A stretch of 64,000 nucleotides of DNA from Thermogemmatispora aurantia (GCF_008974285.1 NZ_BKZV01000001.1:915319-979318), one strand, 5' to 3'; shown: positions 45,948 to 55,597, counted from the stretch's first letter. Program-made: numbers and translations. The notes: generated by a model not told the origin, from the sequence alone.

Positions 45948-47378
45948 ATGAGCAGCATATCGGCCAGGCCGATTGTGCTTTATAATACACTCGGTCGTGA
46001 GAAACAGCGTTTTGAGCCGCTTCATCCGCCAAAGGTGGGTATCTATAGCTGCGGCCCCACCGTCTATCGTGACATCCACATCGGGAACTTCCGCACGTTC
46101 TTGATGACTGACTGGCTGCGTCGCATGCTCGAATACAACGGCTATGATGTTCTGCTGGTGCGCAACATCACGGATGTTGGTCATCTGCAGAACGACGTTG
46201 AGGAGAGCGGTGAGGATAAAATCGAGCATGAGGCGCGCCGCACAGGTCGCTCAGCCTACGAGATTGCCGCCTACTATACACGCCGGTACGAAGAGGACGC
46301 TGCCGAGCTGAATATTCTGCCGCCCCATATCGTGCCCAAGGCGACCGAGCACATTCCCGAGATGCAGGAGATGATCGCCAAGCTCATCGAGAAGGGGCTA
46401 GCCTACGTGACAAGCGAGGGCAATGTCTACTACGATGTCAGCCGCTTCCCGGAGTACGGCAAGCTCTCCGGCAATACCCTGGAGCAGCTGCGAGCCGGTG
46501 GGCACGGACGTGAACAGATGGAGGTGGCTGATGACAAGGAGTCTCCCGAGGATTTCGCCCTCTGGAAGCGCGGTAGTCCCAAGCGCCAGATGAACTGGGA
46601 TAGCCCTTGGGGCCTTGGTTTCCCCGGTTGGCATATCGAATGCTCGGCGATGTCCGTCAAGTACCTGGGTGAGCAGTTCGATATCCATACGGGCGCGGTT
46701 GATCTGATCTTCCCTCACCACGAGGATGAGATCGCTCAAAGCCAGGGCGTCAGCGGGAAGCCGCCAGTGCGCTATTGGGTCCACGGCGAGTTTCTGGATT
46801 TCGGCAACGCCAAGATGGCCCGCTCGAAGGGCAATGTGGTACTGCTCTCGACGCTGAAGGAACGCGGTATAGAGCCGCTGGCCCTGCGCTATCTGCTGTT
46901 GACCGCGCACTATCGCTCAAAGATCAACTTTACCGATGAGTCGATCACGGCGGCGCAGAATGGCTTGAATAATCTGCGCGAGACACTGGCCTCTCTGCCG
47001 GCTGACGGCGTGGGCGCCACCGGCCCCTGGTCTGAGGAGGCGCAGCGCCTGCGGGATGCCTTCCACGAGGCAATTAACGATAATCTGGAGCTGCCCACGG
47101 CCCTGAATCTGACCCACCGCGCTCTCCACAATCAGCTCATTCCGCCGGCTGAGCGGCGCCGTCTGCTGCTGGATTTCGACCGTGTGCTTGGTCTACGCCT
47201 GGAGATGGTGGCCCCGCGCCAGCCGCGCTCCATTCCCGAGGAGGTGCTGGCTCTGGTGCGCGAGCGTGAGGCAGCTCGCGCCGCCCGCGATTGGCAGCGC
47301 TCAGATGCCTTACGCGAGCAGATCAAAGCGCACGGCTTCGAGGTGCGCGATACTCCTCGGGGCACCGAGCTGATCTAG
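45948..47378 (+). CDS. cysS: Cysteinyl-tRNA synthetase
   Basis: 476 residues, the usual size. The class I signature is HIGN (44-47), the zinc site includes YSCGPTVY and IECSAM, and the KMSKS motif appears as KMARS (289-293). It charges tRNA-Cys with cysteine. Its DALR-type anticodon domain follows, with the C-terminal end (RSDALREQIKAHGFEVRDT) matching the family. AGGAG lies nine to ten bases before ATG 45948. A hairpin at 47376 begins at its stop codon. Confidence 0.96.
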   Translation: MSSISARPIVLYNTLGREKQRFEPLHPPKVGIYSCGPTVYRDIHIGNFRTFLMTDWLRRMLEYNGYDVLLVRNITDVGHLQNDVEESGEDKIEHEARRTGRSAYEIAAYYTRRYEEDAAELNILPPHIVPKATEHIPEMQEMIAKLIEKGLAYVTSEGNVYYDVSRFPEYGKLSGNTLEQLRAGGHGREQMEVADDKESPEDFALWKRGSPKRQMNWDSPWGLGFPGWHIECSAMSVKYLGEQFDIHTGAVDLIFPHHEDEIAQSQGVSGKPPVRYWVHGEFLDFGNAKMARSKGNVVLLSTLKERGIEPLALRYLLLTAHYRSKINFTDESITAAQNGLNNLRETLASLPADGVGATGPWSEEAQRLRDAFHEAINDNLELPTALNLTHRALHNQLIPPAERRRLLLDFDRVLGLRLEMVAPRQPRSIPEEVLALVREREAARAARDWQRSDALREQIKAHGFEVRDTPRGTELI

Positions 47379-47414
47379 CCAGGCTTGCTGAAAGGCGGGC
47401 GGCGGGCCTGGCTA
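47376..47414 (+). terminator. Hairpin at the cysS stop
   Basis: TAGCCAGGC (47376-47384) and GCCTGGCTA (47406-47414), nine perfect pairs starting at the stop codon. TCTGCCTGACTCTTCTT follows. Confidence 0.5.
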
Positions 47415-48031
47415 TCTGCCTGACTCTTCTTGCCACGATGAGAATGAGCACGACCAGACCCGGGGCTACTGCCAGGCGCTGGTCACAGGTACAGGCTCGT
47501 CGCCTGTTAGGTGCTTTGTACTCGGCAATGACCGCTGCTTTCGCTGTCAAGCCCGAACGACGGGGGTAGCTGGGCGGGGCGCCAGATCGCAGGAAGCAGT
47601 AGCGCGGCGACTATGCTCTTCGGCCAGCGCTAACTGTGAGAGCCTGCAGTCTGCGCTGTGCACAACGTATAATATTGCCTGGACGATACAGGTTGTCTGC
47701 TAGCAAGAGCGGGAGGGAGCCAGGATCAGCCTGGTGTTCTTCCCGCTGTTCTTCTGCTTTCCCTCGCTCGCCTGCTCATCCGCTCGCTATGAGCAAGCGC
47801 CGATGGTTGAAGTGTCAGTCGGATCAGCTTTCAGCATCAGAATCGAGAGACTCGCAGACTTCTGTCCTATCTCAGATGCTTGGGCAAGTGGGGAGGCTTG
47901 AGTGCGGCGTGAGGGGCGGACGAGCGGGCACTTGCGCAAGCTAGAAACCAGGAGTATCAATCATACCAGCGCTTGTCGACGCTGGTTCAGCGAGTCAGTC
48001 GTATCACACGCACGCAAAGGAGGCGAGAATC
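47415..48031 (+). other. Intergenic stretch before the acylase gene
   Basis: 617 bases. A TATAAT at 47668-47673 may be the -10 of the acylase gene but its -35 is poor. Downstream of it, nested arms AGCGGGA (47708-47714) with TCCCGCT (47741-47747) enclose CCAGG/CCTGG, followed by a pyrimidine-rich run, so attenuation is possible. No gene was recognised. Confidence 0.3.
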
Positions 48032-50479
48032 ATGGCATCCTGGTGGCAAAAGACGCTGATGGCCGCTGCCGGCCTGGCGGGTGCAGTTGGCGGCGCCTAC
48101 TATTTCTTTCTGCGTCGCCCCGTCCCCTCGCCCAAGGGTGTCCGGCGCCTGCCTGGTTTGCATGAGGAAGTCGAGGTCATTACCGACCGTTATGGCGTGC
48201 CCCATATCTATGCCCGCAACGAGGATGATCTCTTCTTCGCTCAGGGCTACGTCCATGCCCAGCAGCGCCTCTGGCAGATGGATTTCAACCGCCGTCTGGG
48301 TTCAGGCCGGCTTTCGGAAGTGGTGGGGGAGGTAACGCTGGAACTTGATCGTTTCTGCCGGCGCCTGGGCCTGCATCGCGCTGCGGCCAGCGATGTGGCC
48401 CGTCTCTCGGCCCATCATCGTCGCATTCTGGAAACCTACGCCGCTGGCGTTAATGCCTTTATCGAGAATCATACGCTCCCGGTGGAGTTCACGCTCTTGC
48501 GCTATCGGCCCGACCCCTGGCAGCCCGCCGATAGTCTGCTCTGGGCAAAGATGATGGGCTGGAATCTGAGCGGCAACTGGGAGAGCGAGTTGATTCGGGC
48601 ACGCATCGTAGCCCGTGCTGGAGCAGAGCGAGCGGCAAAACTGGAGGCTGGCTATGACCCTTCGCATCCGCTGATTATCCCGCCCGGCGCCGAATATGGC
48701 GGCGCCAATCCGGGTCTGCTGGAGCCGTATGAGCAGGTGAAGCTGCTGAGCGGCTTTGGTCCGCTGGGAGCCAGCAATAACTGGGTGGTGGATGGTAGTA
48801 AGACGGTAACTGGTGCGCCTATTCTCTGCAACGATCCGCACCTGGCCCAGGGCGCTCCTTCGATCTGGTTCGAGTGCCACCTGGCAGCCGGCGACATCGA
48901 TGTCATCGGAGCCTCGTTCCCTGGCACGCCCGGGATCGTCATCGGCCACAATCGCCATATTGCCTGGGGCCTGACGAATGCCATTTCCGATGTTCAGGAT
49001 CTCTACATTGAGAAGTTTGATCCGCAGCATCCATACCGCTATGAGTTCCGGGGCCAGTGGGAGGAAGCTCAGGTGATCCGTGAGGAGATCCATGTGAAGG
49101 GGCGGAAGGAGCCGGTTGTCGAAGAGGTGGTGGTGACACGTCATGGCCCCATTCTGACAACGCTGCCCACGAGCAAGGAGCGGGCAAGCGAAGGCGATGG
49201 CGCCACTCCCTCAGAGTTGCCGTTGGCCCTGCGCTGGACCGGCTTCGAGTCTTGTCGCATCATTGCGGCAGTGGAGAAGTTAAACCGCGCGACGTGCTGG
49301 GAGGAGTTTCTGGAGGCTATGAGCGATTGGGATGTGCCGCCACAGAATGTGGTCTATGCGGATCGCGAGGGCAATATTGGCTACATTATGGCGGGCTTGA
49401 TTCCGGTGCGCAGCCATCGCCAGACGCTGCTGCCTTCGCCGGGTTGGACGGGTGAATATGAGTGGACGGGCTTTATTCCCTTTGAGGAGCTGCCACGCCT
49501 CTTTAATCCGCCCGAGCATCTGATTGTGACTGCCAATAACCGGGTGGTGAAGGACGACTATCCTTACTACATCACTCACGAGTGGCTGAATGGTTATCGG
49601 GCACAGCGCATCCGCGACCTGCTGCAGAGCAAGGAACGCCTGTCGCTGGCCGACATGGCTCGCATCCAATCGGATCAGTATGCGCTGCCGGCGCGCGAGA
49701 TCGTTCCCCAGGTGCTGGAGACAGTTAGTCCTGCAAATGCTCTGGAGGAGACCGCTCTACAAACGCTGCGCGACTGGGACTACGTGCTCTCTCCTGACAG
49801 CGCGGGAGCGGCGATCTATGAAACATTCTTGCAGAAGCTAGAGCGTATTGTCTTCGGCGCCGTCATCGGGGATGATGAGCAGCTGCTCTATCAGTACCTG
49901 GGCGTCGGTTCGACGCTGCTGGCAATTCTTAATGGCTATGCCAGTCGAAGCAAGCCGCTGCTGATTCGCCTGCTCAAGGAGCGTGACGACACCTGGTTTG
50001 CAGAGTCGGCCATCCCCAATGGGCCACGCTCGTGGCATGCGGCTATCTCAGCAGCTTGGTCGGCGGCGATCGCTGAGCTGCTGGAGAAGCTGGGGCCGGA
50101 TGTGACACGCTGGCAGTATGGGGCAATCCACCGTCTGACTTACCAGCATCCGCTGGGGAATGTGAAACCGCTCGATAAGCTATTCAACCGCGGCCCCTAT
50201 CCAGCGGGCGGCGATATCGATACGGTCTTTATGGGTGCGGTGGTGCCTAATCAGCCGGAGCAGGTGGTGATTGTGCCTTCGTATCGCCAGATTGTGAACC
50301 TGGCTGATCTGAATGCCTCGCTTTCGGGCCACGCGCCCGGGCAGTCGGGCCATCCCGGCAGCCGCCACTACGGTGATTTTGTGCGCCCCTGGCTGCGCAC
50401 GGAACATCATCCGATGCTCTTCGAGCGCCAGGCGATCGAGGCCAATATGGAGGGCCACTTGCTCTTACAGCCGCGCTAG
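48032..50479 (+). CDS. Penicillin acylase family Ntn-hydrolase
   Basis: 815 residues. The likely N-terminal nucleophile serine of the beta chain is in LGASNNWVVDGSKT, followed by CNDPHL; the alpha part (YGVPHIYARNEDDLFFAQGY) begins near residue 50. A single hydrophobic N-terminal helix (about 10-28) may anchor or export the enzyme. The precursor should self-cleave before the serine. Family members cleave penicillins, acyl-homoserine lactones or other amides; which one applies cannot be set from sequence. AAAGGAGGCG lies a few bases before ATG 48032. Confidence 0.85.
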   Translation: MASWWQKTLMAAAGLAGAVGGAYYFFLRRPVPSPKGVRRLPGLHEEVEVITDRYGVPHIYARNEDDLFFAQGYVHAQQRLWQMDFNRRLGSGRLSEVVGEVTLELDRFCRRLGLHRAAASDVARLSAHHRRILETYAAGVNAFIENHTLPVEFTLLRYRPDPWQPADSLLWAKMMGWNLSGNWESELIRARIVARAGAERAAKLEAGYDPSHPLIIPPGAEYGGANPGLLEPYEQVKLLSGFGPLGASNNWVVDGSKTVTGAPILCNDPHLAQGAPSIWFECHLAAGDIDVIGASFPGTPGIVIGHNRHIAWGLTNAISDVQDLYIEKFDPQHPYRYEFRGQWEEAQVIREEIHVKGRKEPVVEEVVVTRHGPILTTLPTSKERASEGDGATPSELPLALRWTGFESCRIIAAVEKLNRATCWEEFLEAMSDWDVPPQNVVYADREGNIGYIMAGLIPVRSHRQTLLPSPGWTGEYEWTGFIPFEELPRLFNPPEHLIVTANNRVVKDDYPYYITHEWLNGYRAQRIRDLLQSKERLSLADMARIQSDQYALPAREIVPQVLETVSPANALEETALQTLRDWDYVLSPDSAGAAIYETFLQKLERIVFGAVIGDDEQLLYQYLGVGSTLLAILNGYASRSKPLLIRLLKERDDTWFAESAIPNGPRSWHAAISAAWSAAIAELLEKLGPDVTRWQYGAIHRLTYQHPLGNVKPLDKLFNRGPYPAGGDIDTVFMGAVVPNQPEQVVIVPSYRQIVNLADLNASLSGHAPGQSGHPGSRHYGDFVRPWLRTEHHPMLFERQAIEANMEGHLLLQPR

Positions 50480-50533
50480 CCTCCTCTCTGCGGAGACAAG
50501 GCAGCTTATCAGGCCCGGGATACCGTCACTGCG

Positions 50534-50573
50534 GAGGACAGACAACAGCTGGAATCAGCTGTTGTCTGTCCTC
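50534..50573 (+). terminator. Long perfect hairpin after the acylase gene
   Basis: Eighteen paired bases run from GAGGACAGAC... at 50534-50551 to CAGCTG... at 50556-50573 around GAAT; one further G-U pair is possible. It lies 55 bases after the stop. A weak pyrimidine tract (TTCCTTCTCC) follows. Confidence 0.55.
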
Positions 50574-50723
50574 TTCCTTCTCCGTGCGCCGGTTCTCCGC
50601 GGAGCTGCCCTATGGCCGTCCCACGCACTAGGTCAGAGGCAACGATAGCCAGCGTCTCACCCGGCACCAGTTGGATCGATCGCCAGAAGCTGCGCAGGGA
50701 CAAGCCTATCGCTGCAGAGACTC

Positions 50724-50752
50724 TTGCAAAGCCCAGGCAACTGGTCTATACT
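50724..50752 (+). promoter_or_regulatory. Promoter of the restriction-modification genes
   Basis: TTGCAA at 50724-50729, a 17-base spacer and TATACT at 50747-50752, giving a leader of about 95 bases. A separate TTGACA at 50759 has no good -10. Confidence 0.5.
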
Positions 50753-50853
50753 GCCTAATTGACAGTATTCGCCGCCACGGTTTTAGCCGCGCGGGAATCC
50801 AAAGCGGCGGATCAGAGGTACTCTTCTACTTCAAGTGCATTGAGGCTGCTGGC

Positions 50854-51783
50854 ATGGAACACGATGGGAAAAGAAGACTGATCGCCTTTGGCTGGTACGG
50901 GGGGAAATTTAATCATCTCAATTGGCTCTTACCATTGCTGCCCAAGACCACACACTACTGCGAACCTTTTGGCGGCTCTGCTGCCGTCTTGCTCAACCGC
51001 GAGCCATCACCAGTGGAGACCTACAATGATCTCGACAGCGAGGTTGTCAATTTCTTCCGCGTGCTGCGCGAGCAGAAAGAGGCCCTGATCGAAGCCATCG
51101 GCCTGACGCCCTTCTCGCGCGAGGAGTTCGAGCGCGCCTGCAGCGAAGCGCCGGCAGGCCTCTCTGATCTGGAACGGGCCCGGCGTTTCTTCATTCGCGC
51201 CAGGCAAGTTCGTACCGGGCTGGCGCAGTCCGCCAGCGCCGGACGCTGGGCACACTGCATCCTGACCAGCCGCGCCGGGATGGCAGGGGCCGTTTCGCGC
51301 TGGCTGGGCAGCGTTGAGGGACTGGCCGAAATTGCCCAACGCTTGCTGCGCGTGCAAATTGAACATGCCCCTGCGATCGACGTCATTGAGCGCTACGATA
51401 GCGAGGAGACCCTTTTCTACTGCGATCCTCCCTATCCACACGATGCTCGAGGGGATGCCAATGCCTATGCTCATGAAATGAGCGACGATGATCATCGCCG
51501 TCTGGCAGAGGTACTGCACAGTGTTAAAGGGAAGGTTGCCCTCTCTGGCTACCACTGCGATCTCCTTGATCATCTTTATCAAGATTGGAGATGCATAGAG
51601 GCACCAGTAAAGCTCTGCCATTCGAAGAAGACTCCCAGGCAAGAAGTATTGTGGGTGAATTACGACATCATGGAAGCAACATCATGGAAAGAAACGATGC
51701 AGCAGGAGAGCGACGAGATCCGCCAGCCATCCTTGATCGAGCTTTCGAGCGCGCTCACACTCAGCTTCATCAACCCCAGCTGA
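50854..51783 (+). CDS. D12-class DNA adenine N6-methyltransferase
   Basis: 309 residues. FGWYGGKFNHLNWLLPLLP near the N-terminus and CEPFGGSAAV hold the SAM-binding FxGxK-type and EPFxG motifs; the catalytic DPPY is at 191-194. This is the Dam/D12 order of motifs, so it should methylate adenine in a short DNA site. The next gene is a SacI-family endonuclease, so it is read as the protective half of a type II system. ATG 50854 was chosen over upstream frame (from 50671) because GAGG lies eight bases before it. Its 3' end overlaps the endonuclease gene by 100 bases. Confidence 0.85.
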   Translation: MEHDGKRRLIAFGWYGGKFNHLNWLLPLLPKTTHYCEPFGGSAAVLLNREPSPVETYNDLDSEVVNFFRVLREQKEALIEAIGLTPFSREEFERACSEAPAGLSDLERARRFFIRARQVRTGLAQSASAGRWAHCILTSRAGMAGAVSRWLGSVEGLAEIAQRLLRVQIEHAPAIDVIERYDSEETLFYCDPPYPHDARGDANAYAHEMSDDDHRRLAEVLHSVKGKVALSGYHCDLLDHLYQDWRCIEAPVKLCHSKKTPRQEVLWVNYDIMEATSWKETMQQESDEIRQPSLIELSSALTLSFINPS

Positions 51784-52856
51784 GTGATCCACTCAATCTT
51801 CAGAAAATTAGCTATATATGTCGCTCTATATCAAATCGTGCTTGTGCTCGTTTCCTGTTAGCTTGTTGTCTCGCAAAAGCCTATAATCCTTCATGGGATA
51901 TAAGAAAACCTTATACAGAAATCAGAAGTCCAGATTCTTACCCAGGTCGTACATATGATGAGCGCTATATTACTCCTTTTATCATTCAGCATAACCTTCC
52001 ATGTAACATGACAACCGCCTTTCTCACACCAGCGTTCAGGAATAGAAATGTTCCCTTGACTCCGGGTCTCGTAATGGTAGGGCGTCCCGAACGACTCTAT
52101 CAAGCGACTTTAGAGGTGCTCTCAGATATCCAGGCAGACAAACTCACAGCTGAAGATGTCCTTGCCGAGGTCACAAGACAGCTCCTGCTTCTTCGAGAAG
52201 AGCAGCTGCTACGGACAGAAGGTATCTCGAACCAGCTCAGGACCAGTGAGGGAGTCACTCTTTCAGCTGAAACTATCGTGACGCTCATCGAGCAGCACTT
52301 GAAATGTCCTAACTCTAGTCGTCTTCCTGTCCTCGTAGTTGCAGCTGCCTATAAGGCAGCCGAGGAACACCTCAAAGAACATGTCCTTCCTCTGACCCCT
52401 CACAACGCGGCAGATAGGAGAACAGGAGCGCTCGGTGACCTGCAAATTTGCTTGCTTGGCGACAGCCGGATCACCACAGTCTACGAAATGAAAACACGGC
52501 GCGTTACTCCCAGTGACTTAGAGATAGCCCTGCAAAAGGTAGCCAGCCTAGGCCATAGAATAGATAAATATATATTTATCACCACAGAAGAGATTACCCC
52601 ACAGGTTCATCAATATGCAATCAGCTTATATAAGCGAACAGGTGGCATAGAATTTGCAATACTTGATTGTATCTCATTTATCAGACATTTCTTGCATCTC
52701 TTTCACCACCTAAGAAACAATTTCCTTGATATCTATCAACAGCTCCTCTTAGAAGAGCCAGAAAGCTCCGTCAGGCAAGAACTGAAGGAGGCATTCCTAG
52801 CACTGCGCTTGGCAGCAGTAAGTAGCAACGGGATCGGCGGCGACGAGGGGAACTGA
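51684..52856 (+). CDS. SacI-family type II restriction endonuclease
   Basis: 390 residues. The segments CARFLLACCLAKAYNPSWDI, RKPYTEI, YDERYITPFI and TTAFLTPAFRNRNVPLT match what is recalled of the SacI endonuclease family. A PD-(D/E)xK-type site is visible as GDLQI (D252) and YEMK (E268, K270). It should cut DNA protected by the adjacent methylase. ATG 51684 was chosen; an ATG at 51585 lies further inside the methylase gene. The coding DNA is clearly richer in A/T than neighbouring genes, as expected for recently acquired DNA. Confidence 0.75.
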   Translation: MERNDAAGERRDPPAILDRAFERAHTQLHQPQLSDPLNLQKISYICRSISNRACARFLLACCLAKAYNPSWDIRKPYTEIRSPDSYPGRTYDERYITPFIIQHNLPCNMTTAFLTPAFRNRNVPLTPGLVMVGRPERLYQATLEVLSDIQADKLTAEDVLAEVTRQLLLLREEQLLRTEGISNQLRTSEGVTLSAETIVTLIEQHLKCPNSSRLPVLVVAAAYKAAEEHLKEHVLPLTPHNAADRRTGALGDLQICLLGDSRITTVYEMKTRRVTPSDLEIALQKVASLGHRIDKYIFITTEEITPQVHQYAISLYKRTGGIEFAILDCISFIRHFLHLFHHLRNNFLDIYQQLLLEEPESSVRQELKEAFLALRLAAVSSNGIGGDEGN

Positions 52857-52888
52857 GTCAGGCGGCAGGACTATGGCCCCAATAATCA

Positions 52889-52927
52889 AGCCGGTATCCC
52901 CGCCTCAAAGAGCAAGAGATACCGGCT
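52889..52927. terminator. Hairpin between the endonuclease and ABC permease genes
   Basis: AGCCGGTATC and GATACCGGCT, ten perfect pairs, between two convergent genes. On the minus strand TGATTATTG follows, so it may serve the ABC operon. Confidence 0.6.
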
Positions 52928-52988
52928 CAAAACCTGCCATCAGCAACCTGCTCGCCTGCAGGTGCAGGCAGCTATACCGCCCTCGGCC

Positions 52989-53897
52989 CTAATCCTGCTT
53001 ATTGAAAGCCAGCGCGCCCCAGACGATAAAGATCAGCCCCAGGACAGCCACAATCAGCAGCTCCACCGATGTCGAGAGCGTGGTATCAAAAACCTTGACC
53101 CCCAGACCTAAGGCATCCAGTACGAACTGGGGCAGATTGAGAGCCCGCAGTACCGCCTGCCGCAGCGGGTCCACTCCATAGGTCACCGGGTTAATCTTCG
53201 TCAGGAAGGCCAGCCAGCCGGGCAGATTGCGCAGTGGGAAGAGCGCCCCGCTCAGGAAGAACATCGGCATCAGGAAGAACTGCATGATCATCTGGAAGCC
53301 TTCCATCGACTTCATACGCGAGGCAATGACAATGCCCAGCGACGTCAAGGAGAAGGCCAACAGCAACATCTCCAGCATCAGCTTGACCACCAGGCCAACG
53401 CTCAGATTGACCCCCACCAGCGGCGCAAAGATCAGCATGATCGTCCCCTGCAACATGGCGATCGTGCTGCCACCCAAAGCCTTCCCCAAGACCAGCGAGG
53501 TGCGTGAGATCGGCGCCACCAGCATCTCACGCAGAAACCCGAACTCGCGGTCCCAGACAATTGAAATCGCCGAGAAGATCGAGGTAAAGAGCACGGTCAT
53601 GCTCAAGACGCCCGGGAAGAGAAAGGTTCGGAAATCCAGGGTCGGCGTCCCCGGCGGTAGATTGGCTTGGCTTCCAACCACATTCAGGCTGCTGGAGAGG
53701 CCGGAGCCAAAAATGAAGAGGAACATCAACGGCTGGGCCAGCGAGGTGATGATCCGTATCCAGTCACGCACAAAGCGCAAGACCTCGCGGTACCAGATGA
53801 TCACAATCGTATTGAGGTTGCGCCGAAACGGCCCGTTGATCGGCGTCAGGGTCTGCTCCATCCGCGCCGGTTGCGGCGTCACTACAGTTGTCGCCAT
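52989..53897 (-). CDS. ABC-2 type transporter permease
   Basis: 302 residues with six hydrophobic helices and the ABC-2 permease layout (EVLRFVRDWIRIITSLAQPL in the N-terminus; FFLMPMFFLSGALFPLRNLP near helix 5). It forms the membrane half of an exporter with the ATPase gene upstream. ATG 53897 lies six bases after the ATPase gene end. The DrrB-like pattern suggests drug or lipid export, but the substrate is not known. Confidence 0.88.
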   Translation of the reverse strand: MATTVVTPQPARMEQTLTPINGPFRRNLNTIVIIWYREVLRFVRDWIRIITSLAQPLMFLFIFGSGLSSSLNVVGSQANLPPGTPTLDFRTFLFPGVLSMTVLFTSIFSAISIVWDREFGFLREMLVAPISRTSLVLGKALGGSTIAMLQGTIMLIFAPLVGVNLSVGLVVKLMLEMLLLAFSLTSLGIVIASRMKSMEGFQMIMQFFLMPMFFLSGALFPLRNLPGWLAFLTKINPVTYGVDPLRQAVLRALNLPQFVLDALGLGVKVFDTTLSTSVELLIVAVLGLIFIVWGALAFNKQD

Positions 53898-53903
53898 AAT
53901 CTT

Positions 53904-55001
53904 TTACCTCCTTCCCCAGCGGCGCGAGCGCATGAAGCCGCGCATCAGCTCTCGGGCATCAGCCTCTTCATCACGGATTTCACGCCCGGTGAGCTTGATG
54001 AAGACATCGTCCAGCGTCGGGCGCCGCACGCTGATCGAGGCGATGCGCGCCGTCACCTTTTCAACGATACGCGGGACCAGCTCTTCACCGCCTGCAATCT
54101 CAAAGACCAGCTCCCCCTTATTCTCGCGCGGCTCCACTCCAAAATGCTCCTTGATCTGCTGCGCCGCCAGGGCATTATCGCTGGTCCTGAGACGAATGAC
54201 ATCGCCTCCTACCATGTCCTTGAGCCGACTCGGTGTGTCCAGAGCCACGATCTTGCCATGATCTATAATGGCAATTCGATCACAATATTCGGCTTCATCC
54301 ATATAATGCGTGGTCAAAAACATCGTAATCTGCTTTTGCTGACGCAGATTTAGAATATATGACCAGAGATGCAAGCGTGTCTGAGGATCAAGGCCGATAG
54401 TTGGCTCATCGAGGAAGAGAACACGCGGATAGTGCAAAAGGCCGCGAGCGATCTCCAGACGGCGCTTCATGCCCCCCGAGAAAGTGCGTACCAGCTGGTC
54501 ACGCCGGTCGTAGAGATCAACCATCTTGAGTAACTCCTCGCGACGCTGCTTGCTGACCGCCGCCGGCAAGCCATAGACAGTGGCATGAAAGCGCAGGTTT
54601 TCGTCCGCAGTCAGGCGATCGTCAAGGCTCGGGTCCTGGAAGATGAGACCGATTGATTCGCGCACTTTGTTGCGCTGTGTCACAAGGTCGTAGCCAGCAA
54701 TGCGCGCCCGCCCAGCGGTGGGACGCAGCAGCGTACAGAGCATGTTGATGGTAGTCGATTTGCCGGCTCCATTGGGACCGAGGAAGCCGAAGATCTCCCC
54801 CGGATAGACTTCGAATGAGATGCCTTTGACCGCCTCTAGCTTGCCATAGTGACGGGTCAAGCCCTCAACTTCGATGATGGGCGTGCCCGTGGGCCGCACT
54901 CCCTCGCTCGCCACGGCCATCCGCAAATCCGCCGGCGACTGAATCCGTCCGTTGAGCTCTTCTCCCTGCAGCGTCTGCTCTTCAGCAGCCATGTCTGCCA
55001 T
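53904..55001 (-). CDS. ABC transporter ATP-binding protein (DrrA-like)
   Basis: 365 residues. Walker A GPNGAGKST, the signature RTFSGGMKRRLEIARGL, Walker B VLFLDEPTIGLDPQ and the H-loop TTHYMDEAEYCDR are all present. The C-terminal 90 residues follow the DUF4162-like region of DrrA ATPases. An extra 40-residue polar N-terminal segment precedes the conserved start. AAGGAGAG lies six bases before ATG 55001. Its 5' end overlaps the MarR gene by 20 bases, so regulator and exporter share a transcript. Confidence 0.92.
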   Translation of the reverse strand: MADMAAEEQTLQGEELNGRIQSPADLRMAVASEGVRPTGTPIIEVEGLTRHYGKLEAVKGISFEVYPGEIFGFLGPNGAGKSTTINMLCTLLRPTAGRARIAGYDLVTQRNKVRESIGLIFQDPSLDDRLTADENLRFHATVYGLPAAVSKQRREELLKMVDLYDRRDQLVRTFSGGMKRRLEIARGLLHYPRVLFLDEPTIGLDPQTRLHLWSYILNLRQQKQITMFLTTHYMDEAEYCDRIAIIDHGKIVALDTPSRLKDMVGGDVIRLRTSDNALAAQQIKEHFGVEPRENKGELVFEIAGGEELVPRIVEKVTARIASISVRRPTLDDVFIKLTGREIRDEEADARELMRGFMRSRRWGRR

Positions 55002-55506
55002 GTATCTCTCCTTCTCTCTCAGCTCTCTCAGCTATCACAGCGGCCAGTTCTTCTAGCCCACGAAGAAGGGAAAACCGTCCCTCTTCGCTCATGAGGCTAA
55101 AGACCGTCTTGAGCTGCTCTTTCATCTGCTGTGCCATGTGCTGGCGCAATTCTCGCCCAGTATCGGTGAATTCAACAAAAACCTGGCGACGGTCTTGATG
55201 ATCCCGCCTCCTCATCACCAGCCCCCGCCGTTCCAGGCTGTCAACCGCCCGCACCACCGTTGCAGGATCAAGGTCAAGACGGCTGGCCAGCAGACCGATG
55301 GTATACGGCTCCCCCCCTTCTTGCAGTGCCCTCTGCAGCAAGCCCAGAACCATGAACTGGGTCGTACTCACCATCGTTCCATGTTGATGGGCACGCTTGA
55401 AACTCGCTCCCATCGCCCTCTGAACCTGACTGAAGAGGGATGCAAAGCGCTCCGCTTGCTCCTCCAGGTCGCGCACCTGCCTTTCACCATCGGTCTCTCT
55501 TTCCAT
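54982..55506 (-). CDS. MarR-family transcriptional regulator
   Basis: 174 residues. The winged helix is visible as YTIGLLASRLDLDPATVVRA and VDSLERRGLVMRRRDHQDRR; the flanking helices make the dimer. ATG 55506 follows AGGGG, with AGGAAAG slightly further upstream; the open frame reaches 55581, which overlaps the promoter and is not a good start. An inverted repeat TTGATacaATCAA overlies the transcription start, so self-repression of this exporter operon is likely. Confidence 0.9.
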   Translation of the reverse strand: MERETDGERQVRDLEEQAERFASLFSQVQRAMGASFKRAHQHGTMVSTTQFMVLGLLQRALQEGGEPYTIGLLASRLDLDPATVVRAVDSLERRGLVMRRRDHQDRRQVFVEFTDTGRELRQHMAQQMKEQLKTVFSLMSEEGRFSLLRGLEELAAVIAERAEREGEIHGRHGC

Positions 55507-55584
55507 GACCCCTGCTTCTTTCCTTTCTCCCTGCCTTGCTGTGTTGCGTTGATTGTCGCCACCAATTACTGGTAGTAACAATCA

Positions 55585-55597
55585 TTGATACAATCAA
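55585..55597 (-). promoter_or_regulatory. Candidate MarR operator
   Basis: Five-base arms TTGAT and ATCAA around ACA, placed directly after the -10 box of the MarR promoter, where binding would block transcription. Confidence 0.5.
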
